From assembly GCA_963835495.1 (NCBI GenBank), contig CAWIFQ010000005.1, positions 992,001-1,056,000 of the forward strand: DNA of 64,000 nt, written 5' to 3'. Below, piece after piece: positions 40,057-48,272 of the stretch (positions are counted from its first letter, which is position 1; each line of letters starts with the position of its first letter). Made by a program: the position numbers and the translations under genes. The stretch comes from Acaudatibacter sp963835495. GTDB lineage: Bacteria > Pseudomonadota > Alphaproteobacteria > Caulobacterales > Caulobacteraceae. A model generated the notes under the pieces. That model did not search any database. It was not told the DNA's origin and saw nothing but the letters and a program-made list of their open reading frames with translations.

Positions 40057-40548
40057 ATGGAATTCCTGCAGGACGCACACGTCTGGGAGGCGATCGGCCT
40101 CGTCATCTTCCTCGCCCTGCTGGTCTATCTGAAGGTGCCGGGCATGGCCCTGGCCGCGCTCGACTCGCGCGGGACCAAGATCCAGGCCCAGCTCGACGAA
40201 GCCACCAAGCTGCGCGAGGAGGCCGAGCGCCTGCTGGCCGAGATCAAGACCCAGCGGGAAGCTTCCGAGCATCAGGCCGCGTCGATCGTCGCCATGGCGC
40301 AGGAAGAAGCGGTGCGGCTGGGCGAAGAGGCCAAAGTCAAGCTCGAGGAGCAGATCAAGCGCCGCGGCCAGATGGCCGAGCGACGCATCGCCCTGGCCGA
40401 GACTCAGGCCGCCGCCGAAGTGAAGGCCGCCGCCGCCGATCTCGCCGCCCAGGCGGCAGAGGCAGTGCTGGCCGCACGCCTCGCCGCCGCGACGACCGAC
40501 CCGATGATCGACCCGGCCGTCGCGGCCGTGGCGACCAAGTTCCAGTAG
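40057..40548 (+). CDS. atpF: ATP synthase F0 subunit b
   Basis: The 163-residue protein has an N-terminal membrane helix (WEAIGLVIFLALLVYLKV) directly after a seven-residue lead, then a long coiled-coil (TKLREEAERLLAEIKTQREA). It dimerises with b' to form the stator. It is the last gene of the F0 operon; F1 genes are not in the window, as expected in alphaproteobacteria where F0 and F1 are separate. The convergent gene ends 33 nt downstream. Confidence 0.93.
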   Translation: MEFLQDAHVWEAIGLVIFLALLVYLKVPGMALAALDSRGTKIQAQLDEATKLREEAERLLAEIKTQREASEHQAASIVAMAQEEAVRLGEEAKVKLEEQIKRRGQMAERRIALAETQAAAEVKAAAADLAAQAAEAVLAARLAAATTDPMIDPAVAAVATKFQ

Positions 40549-40581
40549 CGAGAAACTCCAGCCGCACGGAACTCCAGCCGC

Positions 40582-40905
40582 TCAGGCTGGCGCGAGCGAC
40601 CGCTCGAAGCCGTAGGCTTCGATGATATTGACGCCCAGGCGTACGATTTCCGGCGGGGCGACGTGGCGGTCAGGTCCCTCGGCGCTGAAAGCCTTGAAGC
40701 TCGCCAGATCGGTCACCGAGCCGGACTCGTCGGCGTTGAAGTTGATGAACAGGTGCACGAACTCGTCGCCGGTGCGGCACACGGCGTAGGCGACGCCGGC
40801 CGGGCGACGTTCGCGCAGCTCGGCGAACACGGCGCGCGACAGCGCCTCGTTCTCGTCCGCGCGGTCGGCCTTGGCGGCGTAGCGGACAAAGGTCACTCGT
40901 TGCAT
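40582..40905 (-). CDS. hypothetical protein, antibiotic-monooxygenase-like fold
   Basis: The 107-residue protein starts MQRVTFVRYAAK at 40905. The beta-alpha-beta pattern (VTFVRYAAK, DENEALSRAVFAEL, FVHLFINF, FKAFSAEG) resembles a small ABM/dimeric ferredoxin-like barrel protein, without clear catalytic residues. It diverges from the ECF sigma factor gene with 133 nt between them. Sigma factors with SnoaL tails are often paired with a neighbouring target gene, so this could be the regulated partner; that is inferred. Confidence 0.65.
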   Translation of the reverse strand: MQRVTFVRYAAKADRADENEALSRAVFAELRERRPAGVAYAVCRTGDEFVHLFINFNADESGSVTDLASFKAFSAEGPDRHVAPPEIVRLGVNIIEAYGFERSLAPA

Positions 40906-41038
40906 TTCAGCTTCTCCATTTGACGGCCCTGGATTTGCGCCGCTGACCCCAACGACGAGCGCGCGACGCGAAAGGATTCGGCGCGGCCGGGGTATTTTGT
41001 TTTGAGGCCGGCGACTCTTTTGGCCCGAAGCTGACGTC

Positions 41039-41923
41039 ATGACTTCCATGAGTTCGTGGAGAACCCTCGTGACTGAGCGCCAGCGCGACCTGACGGAGCT
41101 GATGGCGACGATGCGCCCCCGGCTGCACCGCTATTGCGCGCGCATGGTCGGCTCGGCGTTCGACGGCGAGGACGTGGTGCAGGACGCCCTCGCCCGCGCC
41201 GCCGTGGCCTACGACGAGGGCGTCGAGCATCCCGAGCGCTGGCTGCTGCGGATCGCCCACAACGCCGCGCTCGACGCACTGCGCCGCAAGCGCCGGGCGG
41301 CGCTGCGCCACGCGGAGGCTGAGATGGAGACGATCGCCGACCCTGCGGCCGCCGCCGACGCTCGGGTAGCCGCCGAGGCCAGTCTCGCCGCGTTCCTGGC
41401 GCTGCCGCCGCTGCAGCGCGGGGCGGTGATCCTGGGCGACGTGCTCGGCCATCCGCTGGTCGAGATGACCGAGATCCTCGCCGTCACGGACGCCTCGGCC
41501 AAGGCGGCCTTGCACCGCGGCCGGGCAGCGCTGAAACGCCACGCGGGCGACGTCGCGCCGCGGGTCTCGTTCTCAGCGGCGGAGCGGGCGCGGCTGCGCG
41601 ACTACGCCGACCGTTTCAACGCCCGCGATTTCGACGCCCTGCGTGCGCTGCTGGCCGAGGACGTGCGGCTCGATCTGGCCAACCGGGCTCGTCTGGTCGG
41701 GCCGGACGTCGGGGTCTACTTCACCCGCTACAGCGAGAACCCGCAGTTCCACGTTCGCCTCTGCCTCGCCGAGGGCCGCCCGGCGCTGGCGATCTCCGAC
41801 CCGAAGCTGGCCGGCGACTATGTGGTGCTGCTCGAATGGCGGGCCGGCGAGATCGCCGTCATCCGCGACTACCGCCACGCGCCCTACGTCGCCGAGGCGG
41901 TGACGCTGGAGCCGCTGGACTGA
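41039..41923 (+). CDS. ECF sigma factor with C-terminal SnoaL-like domain
   Basis: The 294-residue protein has sigma region 2 with DGEDVVQDALARA and RIAHNAALDALRRKRR, region 4 with LPPLQRGAVILGDVLGH and SAKAALHRGRAALKRH, then a 110-residue SnoaL/NTF2-like tail (DYADRFNARDFDALRALLAEDVRLDL). This arrangement is that of ECF41-like sigma factors, whose tail replaces a separate anti-sigma factor. No anti-sigma gene is adjacent. ATG 41039 or 41048 may be the start. A repeat cluster lies just downstream. Confidence 0.88.
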   Translation: MTSMSSWRTLVTERQRDLTELMATMRPRLHRYCARMVGSAFDGEDVVQDALARAAVAYDEGVEHPERWLLRIAHNAALDALRRKRRAALRHAEAEMETIADPAAAADARVAAEASLAAFLALPPLQRGAVILGDVLGHPLVEMTEILAVTDASAKAALHRGRAALKRHAGDVAPRVSFSAAERARLRDYADRFNARDFDALRALLAEDVRLDLANRARLVGPDVGVYFTRYSENPQFHVRLCLAEGRPALAISDPKLAGDYVVLLEWRAGEIAVIRDYRHAPYVAEAVTLEPLD

Positions 41924-41930
41924 CCTTATT

Positions 41931-42110
41931 CCGCTTTTCCCACGAAAGCGGGGACCCAAGCTTCTTCTGAGGCGCTGTGGCGGTCGAGAGTCCGCAAGGT
42001 TTGGTCCACGAACGACACGAAAAACACGAACGTGATGCGGACTAAGCGCCACCTGGTTCGTGTGTGTTCGTGTCGTTCGTGGACAATCTTGCTTCCCGCT
42101 CTCGCGGGAA
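41931..42110. repeat. cluster of intergenic palindromes
   Basis: Three nested or adjacent inverted repeats fill the gap between the ECF gene and a convergent gene. They are CCGCTTT (41931-41937) / AAAGCGG (41945-41951); a long pair whose arms (42004-42031 and 42056-42084) are near-perfect complements built from the words CCACGAACG and ACACGAA; and TTCCCGC / GCGGGAA (42093-42110). The sequence types resemble dispersed repeats of Caulobacterales. No coding potential was found. Confidence 0.75.
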
Positions 42111-42121
42111 GAAAGCGGAGG

Positions 42122-42511
42122 TCAGCGCCGCCAGCTTCGACGCACTCGCCCCGCGAAGCGGGCGCGGCGGGGCAGCATCATCCGCTCGAAGCGCAACACC
42201 GCCTGCCAGGCCACCGGCGCCACCTCCGGCTCTCGCCGTAGCAGCCGGCGGATCGGGAACAGGATCTTCGGGTGCTGTCGCTGCAGGCCGATGAACTGTC
42301 GCCGCGCGCGGTAGGAGGCGCGCAGCGAGATCACCAACCCGACCGCCAGGATCGGCGCGCCCAGGTGCCCGGGCAGCACCGCGCCGATCGCGCCCACGGC
42401 CATCAGCCCATAGCCGATCCCGATCGCCATCCAGCGGCCGAGGCGGCGCCACAGCGTCAGCTCGGCGACAGCGCGCACGGAATTGGACGAGAGCAGACTC
42501 GCGACGGACAT
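42122..42511 (-). CDS. hypothetical inner-membrane protein
   Basis: The protein has 129 residues from ATG 42511 (upstream starts to 42565 are possible). One long hydrophobic region (WMAIGIGYGLMAVGAIGAVL, then GAPILAVGLVISLRASY) is likely two membrane helices. A basic cytoplasmic tail follows (RQFIGLQRQHPKILFPIRRL, ending RRSWRR). No family recognised with certainty; it resembles small PGPGW-type membrane proteins. It stands alone, divergent from the cbb3 operon. Confidence 0.65.
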   Translation of the reverse strand: MSVASLLSSNSVRAVAELTLWRRLGRWMAIGIGYGLMAVGAIGAVLPGHLGAPILAVGLVISLRASYRARRQFIGLQRQHPKILFPIRRLLRREPEVAPVAWQAVLRFERMMLPRRARFAGRVRRSWRR

Positions 42512-42775
42512 GGCTACCAGCGATGGATAGGCGGCGCGGGGAGGTGCGACGCCCGAGATCAGCATATGGCTGAGATTGGTTTCCGAAGTAGAGCGTCTCG
42601 GGCCGGAATCGGTCAGCAGCCGACTAAATCAGGCTCGCTGTGGCGCCCAGGTCGCAGGTGTTGCCAGCGGTCCACAGGAGAGCCTGCGGGAGGCGAGCCG
42701 CCCACGCGAACCGCGTGCTACATTCAACCTGTGTCGGCCGCTCCGCACTGTGACGGGCGGCGGCGTGCATCGGAA
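42512..42775. other. intergenic region upstream of ccoN, no gene seen
   Basis: About 260 bp without a credible gene before the FixK box at 42776. Short open frames here lack ribosome-binding sites and coding character. It contains the promoter region of the divergent membrane-protein gene. Confidence 0.5.
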
Positions 42776-42789
42776 TTGATCTGAGTCAA
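42776..42789 (+). promoter_or_regulatory. FixK/FNR box of the ccoNOQP-fixGHIS operon
   Basis: TTGATCTGAGTCAA. Centre 42782.5 predicts a start site near 42824, 22 nt before the ccoN ATG. It is the canonical position for FixK-activated cbb3 oxidase operons. Confidence 0.85.
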
Positions 42790-42845
42790 AGCGCGCGGGC
42801 GCCCTCACGGCCCACAGTTTCCCTCAACAGCGGGGACTTGGTTGC

Positions 42846-44525
42846 ATGAGCGTGGCGTCTGCTGAAGCTGAAAGGCCCCCGTCTGGGGCCGTATTGGCGT
42901 TGGGCCTGACCATGATCGGCGCACTGGTCGCATTCTGCGCGACCGTGCGGGCCGAGGATCACGGCTTCCAGGTCGCGATGACGATCTTCTCCGGCGCCTT
43001 CACCTTGGCCGCGATCGTCCTGACCGGGGGCCTAGCCAGCGGGAGCTTCAAGCCGCAGCCGTCCAAGTACATGGACGGCGTGATCAAGGCCGGCGTCATC
43101 GCCTCGGTGTTCTGGGGGATCGTCGGCATGCTGGTCGGCCTGGTGCTGGCCAGCCAGCTGGCTTGGCCCAACATCTTCTACTTCCCTGACTTCGGCTTCC
43201 TGAACTTCGGCCGCATCCGGCCGCTGCACACCTCGGCGGTGATCTTCGCCTTCGGCGGCAACGTGCTGATCGCGACGTCGTTCTACGTCGTCCAGCGCAC
43301 CTGCAAGGCGCGGCTGCCGGGCTTCATCGCGCCGTGGTTCGTCTTCTGGGGCTACCAGCTGTTCATCGTGCTGGCCGCGGTCGGCTATCTGATGGGCGTC
43401 ACCCAGACCAAGGAATATGCCGAGCCCGAATGGTACGCCGACATCTGGCTGACCATCGTCTGGGTCGTCTACCTGTTCGTGTTCCTGGGCGTGATCTGGA
43501 AGCGCAAGGAACGCCACATCTACGTGGCCAACTGGTTCTACCTCGCGTTCATCGTCACCATCGCCGTCCTGCACCTGGTCAACAACGCCTCGCTGCCGAT
43601 CTCGCTGCTGTCGTCGAAGAGCTACTCCGCCTACGCCGGCGTGCAGGATGCGCTGATCCAGTGGTGGTACGGCCACAACGCGGTCGGCTTCCTGCTCACG
43701 GTGCCGTTCCTCGCCATCATGTACTACTTCATCCCCAAGCGGGTGGAGCGGCCGATCTATTCCTACCGGCTGTCGATCGTCCACTTCTGGGCGCTGATCT
43801 TCATCTACATCTGGGCCGGCCCGCACCACCTCCACTACACGGCGCTGCCGCAGTGGACCCAGACGCTCGGCATGACCTTCTCGATCATGCTGTGGATGCC
43901 GTCCTGGGGCGGGATGATCAACGGCCTGATGACCCTCTCGGGGGCCTGGGACAAGCTGCGGACGGACCCGGTCGTGCGGATGCTGGTCGTCGCGCTGGCC
44001 TTCTACGGCATGGCCACCTTCGAGGGCCCGGTGATGTCGGTGCGCACGGTCAACGCGCTGTCGCACTACACCGACTGGGGCATCGGCCACGTGCACTCCG
44101 GCGCGTTGGGCTGGGTCGGCTTCATCTCGTTCGGCGCGCTCTACTGCATGGTGCCGTGGCTGTGGCGGCGCGAGCGGCTCTACTCCGATCGCCTGGTCGA
44201 GTGGCACTTCTGGATCTCGACGCTGGGCGTGCTGCTCTACATCACCTCGATGTGGGTCTCCGGGATCATGGAGGGCCTGATGTGGCGCGCCTACACGCCC
44301 GATGGCTTCCTGGCCTACTCCTTCGTCCAGACGGTTGAGGCCAAGCACGTCGAGTTCGTGGTCAGGGCGCTCGGCGGCCTGATGTACCTCACCGGCACGG
44401 TCATCATGGCCTACAACCTCTGGCGCACCATCCGCGGCGACGTTCGCCAGTCCGAGACCAGCGCCCTCGTCGTCAAGCCCGTTCCGACGGGGCCAGGCGC
44501 GCCCGTCCTCGCGGCTGCGGAATAG
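42846..44525 (+). CDS. ccoN: cbb3-type cytochrome c oxidase subunit I
   Basis: The 559-residue protein has about 12-14 membrane helices. Heme and copper ligands are visible: RPLHTSAVIFAFGGN (low-spin heme b), WWYGHNAVGF (CuB), GPHHLHYTALPQW (CuB His pair) and HYTDWGIGHVHSGALGW (both hemes). An N-terminal extension of about 70 residues has two helices. It is the catalytic subunit that reduces oxygen with high affinity at the inner membrane. It is the first gene of an eight-gene run under a FixK box; the sequence is intact. Confidence 0.97.
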   Translation: MSVASAEAERPPSGAVLALGLTMIGALVAFCATVRAEDHGFQVAMTIFSGAFTLAAIVLTGGLASGSFKPQPSKYMDGVIKAGVIASVFWGIVGMLVGLVLASQLAWPNIFYFPDFGFLNFGRIRPLHTSAVIFAFGGNVLIATSFYVVQRTCKARLPGFIAPWFVFWGYQLFIVLAAVGYLMGVTQTKEYAEPEWYADIWLTIVWVVYLFVFLGVIWKRKERHIYVANWFYLAFIVTIAVLHLVNNASLPISLLSSKSYSAYAGVQDALIQWWYGHNAVGFLLTVPFLAIMYYFIPKRVERPIYSYRLSIVHFWALIFIYIWAGPHHLHYTALPQWTQTLGMTFSIMLWMPSWGGMINGLMTLSGAWDKLRTDPVVRMLVVALAFYGMATFEGPVMSVRTVNALSHYTDWGIGHVHSGALGWVGFISFGALYCMVPWLWRRERLYSDRLVEWHFWISTLGVLLYITSMWVSGIMEGLMWRAYTPDGFLAYSFVQTVEAKHVEFVVRALGGLMYLTGTVIMAYNLWRTIRGDVRQSETSALVVKPVPTGPGAPVLAAAE

Positions 44526-44534
44526 GGGCGCGCC

Positions 44535-45266
44535 ATGTGGAAATTTCACCGCTGGTTCGAGCGCAACTCGCTCATCCTGATCATCGGCATCGTCATCGCC
44601 ATCTCGGTCGGCGGCATCATCGAGATCGTCCCGCTGTTCTACCTCGAGAGCACGATCGAGAAGGTGCAGGGCGTGCGTCCCTACACCCCGCTCGAGCTGG
44701 AGGGGCGCGACGTCTACGCGTCGGAGGGCTGCGTCGGCTGTCACTCGCAGATGATCCGTCCCCTGCGCGACGAGGTCGAACGCTACGGCCACTACAGCCT
44801 CGCCGCCGAGAGTATGTACGACCACCCGTTCCTGTGGGGCTCCAAGCGCACCGGGCCGGACCTGGCCCGCGTCGGCGGCAAGTACTCCGACGGCTGGCAG
44901 CGCGACCACCTGACAAACCCGCGCGCGGTCGTGCCGGAATCAGTGATGCCGCCCTACGCCTTCCTGGCGGATCAGGAACTCGACTATCACGACGTGACGG
45001 CGAAGCTGAAGGCCATGCGGGCCTTGGGCGTGCCCTACACCCAGGACATGGTCGACAACGCGTCCGCCGACCTGGTCGCCCAGGCCAGCGGCGACGCCGA
45101 CGGAACCGGGCTGAAGCACCGCTACGGTCCGAAAATCAATCAGCGCGACTTCGACGGCAACCCCGACCGCGTCAGCCGGATGGATGCTCTGATCGCCTAC
45201 CTGCAGATGCTCGGAACCGAGGTGGACTTCTCGACCTACCACGCCAGCGGAGACAACAACCGATGA
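44535..45266 (+). CDS. ccoO: cbb3 oxidase monoheme cytochrome c subunit
   Basis: The 243-residue protein has an N-terminal membrane anchor (SLILIIGIVIAISVGGIIEIV) followed by a periplasmic domain with one heme motif, CVGCHSQMIRP, and a Met ligand region ESVMPPYAFL. It passes electrons from CcoP to CcoN. It starts 9 nt after ccoN; the stop overlaps ccoQ (ATGA). Confidence 0.96.
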   Translation: MWKFHRWFERNSLILIIGIVIAISVGGIIEIVPLFYLESTIEKVQGVRPYTPLELEGRDVYASEGCVGCHSQMIRPLRDEVERYGHYSLAAESMYDHPFLWGSKRTGPDLARVGGKYSDGWQRDHLTNPRAVVPESVMPPYAFLADQELDYHDVTAKLKAMRALGVPYTQDMVDNASADLVAQASGDADGTGLKHRYGPKINQRDFDGNPDRVSRMDALIAYLQMLGTEVDFSTYHASGDNNR

Positions 45267-45421
45267 GCTACGCCGCCGTCTCGCAGCTCGCTCAGCAAGG
45301 GGGCAGCCTCTACTTCCTGCTCGTGTTCCTCGGCGCCTGCGCCTACGCCTTCTGGCCACGCAACAAGGCCGAGTTCGACAAGGCCGCCCGCGCGCCTCTG
45401 GATGAAGAGGACCCGTCGTGA
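45263..45421 (+). CDS. ccoQ: cbb3 oxidase subunit CcoQ
   Basis: The 52-residue protein has one membrane helix (LYFLLVFLGACAYAFWP) and a charged tail (NKAEFDKAARAPLDEEDPS), the standard CcoQ form that stabilises the oxidase. ATG 45263 overlaps the ccoO stop and its TGA overlaps the ccoP GTG, so the genes are coupled on both sides. Confidence 0.9.
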   Translation: MSYAAVSQLAQQGGSLYFLLVFLGACAYAFWPRNKAEFDKAARAPLDEEDPS

Positions 45422-46290
45422 GCGAGCCCCGCGAAAAGGACGAACACTCCGGCGTCGAGACCACCGGGCACGAGTGGGACGGCATCAAGGAGCTCGACAA
45501 CCCCCTGCCACGCTGGTGGCTGTGGATCTTCTACGCGACCATCGCCTGGTCGGTGGTCTACTGGGTGCTGATGCCGGCCTGGCCGGGTCTGCATGGCTAC
45601 ACCCACGGCCTGCTGCACAACTCGGCGCGCGCCCAGGTGGCCCAGGATCTGAAAGACCTGGCCGCCAAACGCGGCGCCGCCGGCGCCCAGCTGCGGACCG
45701 CGACGGTCGAGCAGATCGAAGCCAATCCGAAGCTACAGGCCTATGCGCTGGAAGAGGGCCAGTCGATCTTCGGCGACAACTGCGCCACCTGCCATGGCCA
45801 GAGCGGCACTGGCGGCAAGGGCTATCCCAACCTGCGCGACGATGTCTGGCTGTGGGGCGGCGCGCTCGAGGACATCCAGCACACCATCCGCGTCGGGGTG
45901 CGCTCCGGCGATCCCGACGCCCGCAATTCGATCATGCCCGCCTTTGGCCGCGACGCCATCCTGAAACCTGAGCAGGTGGATGACCTCACCGAGTACGTCG
46001 TGGCGCTCTCGCATCGCAAGGCCGACGCCGCCGCGATCGCCCGCGCCGCCCCGGTGTTCCAGGCCAACTGCGGCGTGTGTCACGGACCCGAGGGAAAGGG
46101 CAACCAGGCGTTCGGCGCGCCCAACCTGACCGACGCCGACTGGCTCTACGGCGGCGACCGCGCGTCGATCCACGACCAGATCTGGAACGGTCATGGCGGG
46201 GTCATGCCGGCCTGGGGCCACCGCTTCGACGATGCGACCATCAAGGCGCTGGCGGTCTACATCCACGTCAAGTCCGGCGGGGGCCAGTAG
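45418..46290 (+). CDS. ccoP: cbb3 oxidase diheme cytochrome c subunit
   Basis: The 290-residue protein starts at GTG 45418 within the ccoQ stop. A membrane helix (WWLWIFYATIAWSVVYWVLM) follows the conserved DGIKELDNPLPRWW lead. Two heme motifs are CATCHGQSG and CGVCHGPEG. CcoP accepts electrons from soluble cytochromes such as the one at 5709-6074. It is intact. Confidence 0.96.
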   Translation: MSEPREKDEHSGVETTGHEWDGIKELDNPLPRWWLWIFYATIAWSVVYWVLMPAWPGLHGYTHGLLHNSARAQVAQDLKDLAAKRGAAGAQLRTATVEQIEANPKLQAYALEEGQSIFGDNCATCHGQSGTGGKGYPNLRDDVWLWGGALEDIQHTIRVGVRSGDPDARNSIMPAFGRDAILKPEQVDDLTEYVVALSHRKADAAAIARAAPVFQANCGVCHGPEGKGNQAFGAPNLTDADWLYGGDRASIHDQIWNGHGGVMPAWGHRFDDATIKALAVYIHVKSGGGQ

Positions 46291-46299
46291 GGGCGAGCC

Positions 46300-47784
46300 G
46301 TGACCACCGTCATCGACACCCTGAAGGCGGATCCCCGGACCAGAACTTCGGGCGACGCGCCGCCGCCGCCAAGCGCCCCCGCGCCGCTCTACAAGAAGCG
46401 CGTCCCGATCTATCCGAAGCTGGTCCACGGGCGCTGGCGCAACATCAAATGGGCGGTGCTGGTCGCCACCCTGGGCGTCTACTACCTGCTGCCGTGGGTC
46501 CGCTGGGATCGCGGGCCGATCGCGCCGAACCAGGCGGTGCTGGTCGATCTCGACCACGGCCGGTTCTACTTCTTCTTCATCGAGCTGTGGCCGCAGGAGG
46601 TCTACTTCTTCACCGGCCTGCTGGTGGTGGCCGCCCTGGCGCTGTTTCTGGTCTCGGCGCTGTTCGGCCGGCTCTGGTGCGGCTACGCCTGCCCGCAGAC
46701 GGTCTGGACCGACCTCTACATCGTCACCGAGCGGCTGTTCGAGGGCGACCGCAACGCCCGCATGCGGCTCGACGGCGCGGCGTGGTCGTTCAACAAGCTC
46801 TGGCGCAAGGGCGGCAAGCACGCGTCCTGGCTGCTGATCGCGGTGCTGACCGGCGGCGCCTGGGTGTTCTACTTCCACGACGCGCCGACGCTGATGCGCC
46901 AGCTGTTCGTCGGCCAGGCGCCGTGGGGCGTCTACCTGTGGATCGGCATCCTGACCTTCACCACCTACGCGCTGGCCGGCGGCATGCGCGAGCAGGTCTG
47001 CACCTTCATGTGCCCCTGGCCACGGATCCAGGGCGCGATGATCGACAACCAGTCGCTGCAGGTGACCTACCGCGCCGACCGCGGCGAGCCGCGGTCTCCG
47101 CACAAGAAGGGCGCGACCTGGGAAGGCCGCGGCGACTGCATCGACTGCAACCAGTGCGTCGTGGTCTGCCCAACCGGCATCGACATCCGCAACGGTGCGC
47201 AGCTGGAATGCATCAACTGCGGCCTGTGCATCGACGCCTGCAACGAGGTGATGGACAAGGTCGGCCGCCCGCGCGGGCTGATCGCCTACGACACCGACGC
47301 GGCGGTGGTGGCGCGGACGCGCGGTGAGAAGCCGAAGTACAGGCTGCTGCGCACCCGCACGGTCTACTACGCGGCCGCGCTGGTGGTTGTGGGCGGGGTG
47401 ATGCTGGCGGGGCTGCTGACCCGCCCGCATAGCGCGCTGGATGTGATCCGCGACCGCAGCCCGACTTTCGTGCGCCTCTCGAATGGCGAGATCCGCAACG
47501 GCTACACGCTCAAGATCATGAACCGGTCGAACGCGCCGGCGACCTATCGCATCGACTTCACCGGTCCGGCCGGCGCGCAGCTCAGGGGCGTCGGCGCGGC
47601 CCACGTCGGCGACGAGCTGCGGACGACGCTCGATCCGGACGGCCAGGCGGAAATGCAGGTGTTCGTCACCGCGCCCGACGATCCAAACCGGCCGCTCTCC
47701 GTGCCCTCATCGTTCAAGGTCACCGCGCCGTCGGGCGGCGTCGAGACCAAGACCGTGTTCCTGTCCGGGGACCAGGGACAATGA
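46300..47784 (+). CDS. ccoG: cbb3 oxidase assembly ferredoxin-like protein CcoG/FixG
   Basis: The 494-residue protein has several membrane helices, a CGYACPQTVW motif, and two 4Fe-4S clusters (CIDCNQCVVVCP, CINCGLCIDAC), with an Ig-like C-terminal periplasmic domain (NRSNAPATYRIDF). CcoG is thought to reduce Cu(II) for delivery to the oxidase. The GTG start at 46300 is 9 nt after ccoP, and the stop overlaps fixH (ATGA). Confidence 0.95.
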   Translation: MTTVIDTLKADPRTRTSGDAPPPPSAPAPLYKKRVPIYPKLVHGRWRNIKWAVLVATLGVYYLLPWVRWDRGPIAPNQAVLVDLDHGRFYFFFIELWPQEVYFFTGLLVVAALALFLVSALFGRLWCGYACPQTVWTDLYIVTERLFEGDRNARMRLDGAAWSFNKLWRKGGKHASWLLIAVLTGGAWVFYFHDAPTLMRQLFVGQAPWGVYLWIGILTFTTYALAGGMREQVCTFMCPWPRIQGAMIDNQSLQVTYRADRGEPRSPHKKGATWEGRGDCIDCNQCVVVCPTGIDIRNGAQLECINCGLCIDACNEVMDKVGRPRGLIAYDTDAAVVARTRGEKPKYRLLRTRTVYYAAALVVVGGVMLAGLLTRPHSALDVIRDRSPTFVRLSNGEIRNGYTLKIMNRSNAPATYRIDFTGPAGAQLRGVGAAHVGDELRTTLDPDGQAEMQVFVTAPDDPNRPLSVPSSFKVTAPSGGVETKTVFLSGDQGQ

Positions 47785-48272
47785 ATCCGACCAAGCCGTT
47801 TCGATTCACCGGCTGGCATTTCCTGGCCTGCATGCTGGTGTTCTTCGGCATCGATATCGCCGTCAACGTGGGCTTCATCGTCCAGTCGATCAGGACCTTC
47901 CCTGGCGAGGTGGCCGACGATCCCTACGAGGCCGGCATCACCTACGACCACACCCTGGCCCGCGAAGCGGTCGAGCAGAAGCTCGGCTGGCTCGCTTCCG
48001 TCGACAGCGCCTCCACTGGCGGCAAGGGCGAGGCGATCGACGCGCGCTGGACCGACAAGGCCGGCCGGCCGCTCGCCGGGCTTACGGTGACCGCCGTCCT
48101 GCGTCGCCCGGCGACCGAGGCCGAGAACACCACCCTGCGCCTCAAGGAAGTCTCGCCCGGCGACTACCGCGCGGTCGCCGAGGTGCCGCGAGGCGCCTGG
48201 GACGTGGAGGTGACGGCCGCCAACCAGCGCGGAGACCAGCGCACCGCCGAGCGCCGATTGTTATGGCGCTGA
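47781..48272 (+). CDS. fixH: FixH family cbb3 assembly protein
   Basis: The 163-residue protein has an N-terminal membrane helix (HFLACMLVFFGIDIAVNVGFIV) and a periplasmic beta-rich domain with conserved YEAGITYDHTL and WDVEVTA. FixH is needed with FixI for copper insertion into the oxidase. It overlaps fixG at its start and fixI at its end by 10 nt. Confidence 0.9.
   Translation: MNPTKPFRFTGWHFLACMLVFFGIDIAVNVGFIVQSIRTFPGEVADDPYEAGITYDHTLAREAVEQKLGWLASVDSASTGGKGEAIDARWTDKAGRPLAGLTVTAVLRRPATEAENTTLRLKEVSPGDYRAVAEVPRGAWDVEVTAANQRGDQRTAERRLLWR

Noticed and set aside
43032..44909. Long open frame (625 codons) on the minus strand opposite ccoN and ccoO
   Set aside because: It is a mirror of strong coding on the plus strand in GC-rich DNA; the translation is low-complexity (His, Asp, Arg, Val) with no motif.
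45733..47604. 623-codon minus-strand frame opposite ccoP and ccoG
   Set aside because: Shadow frame produced by third-position GC bias of the real genes.
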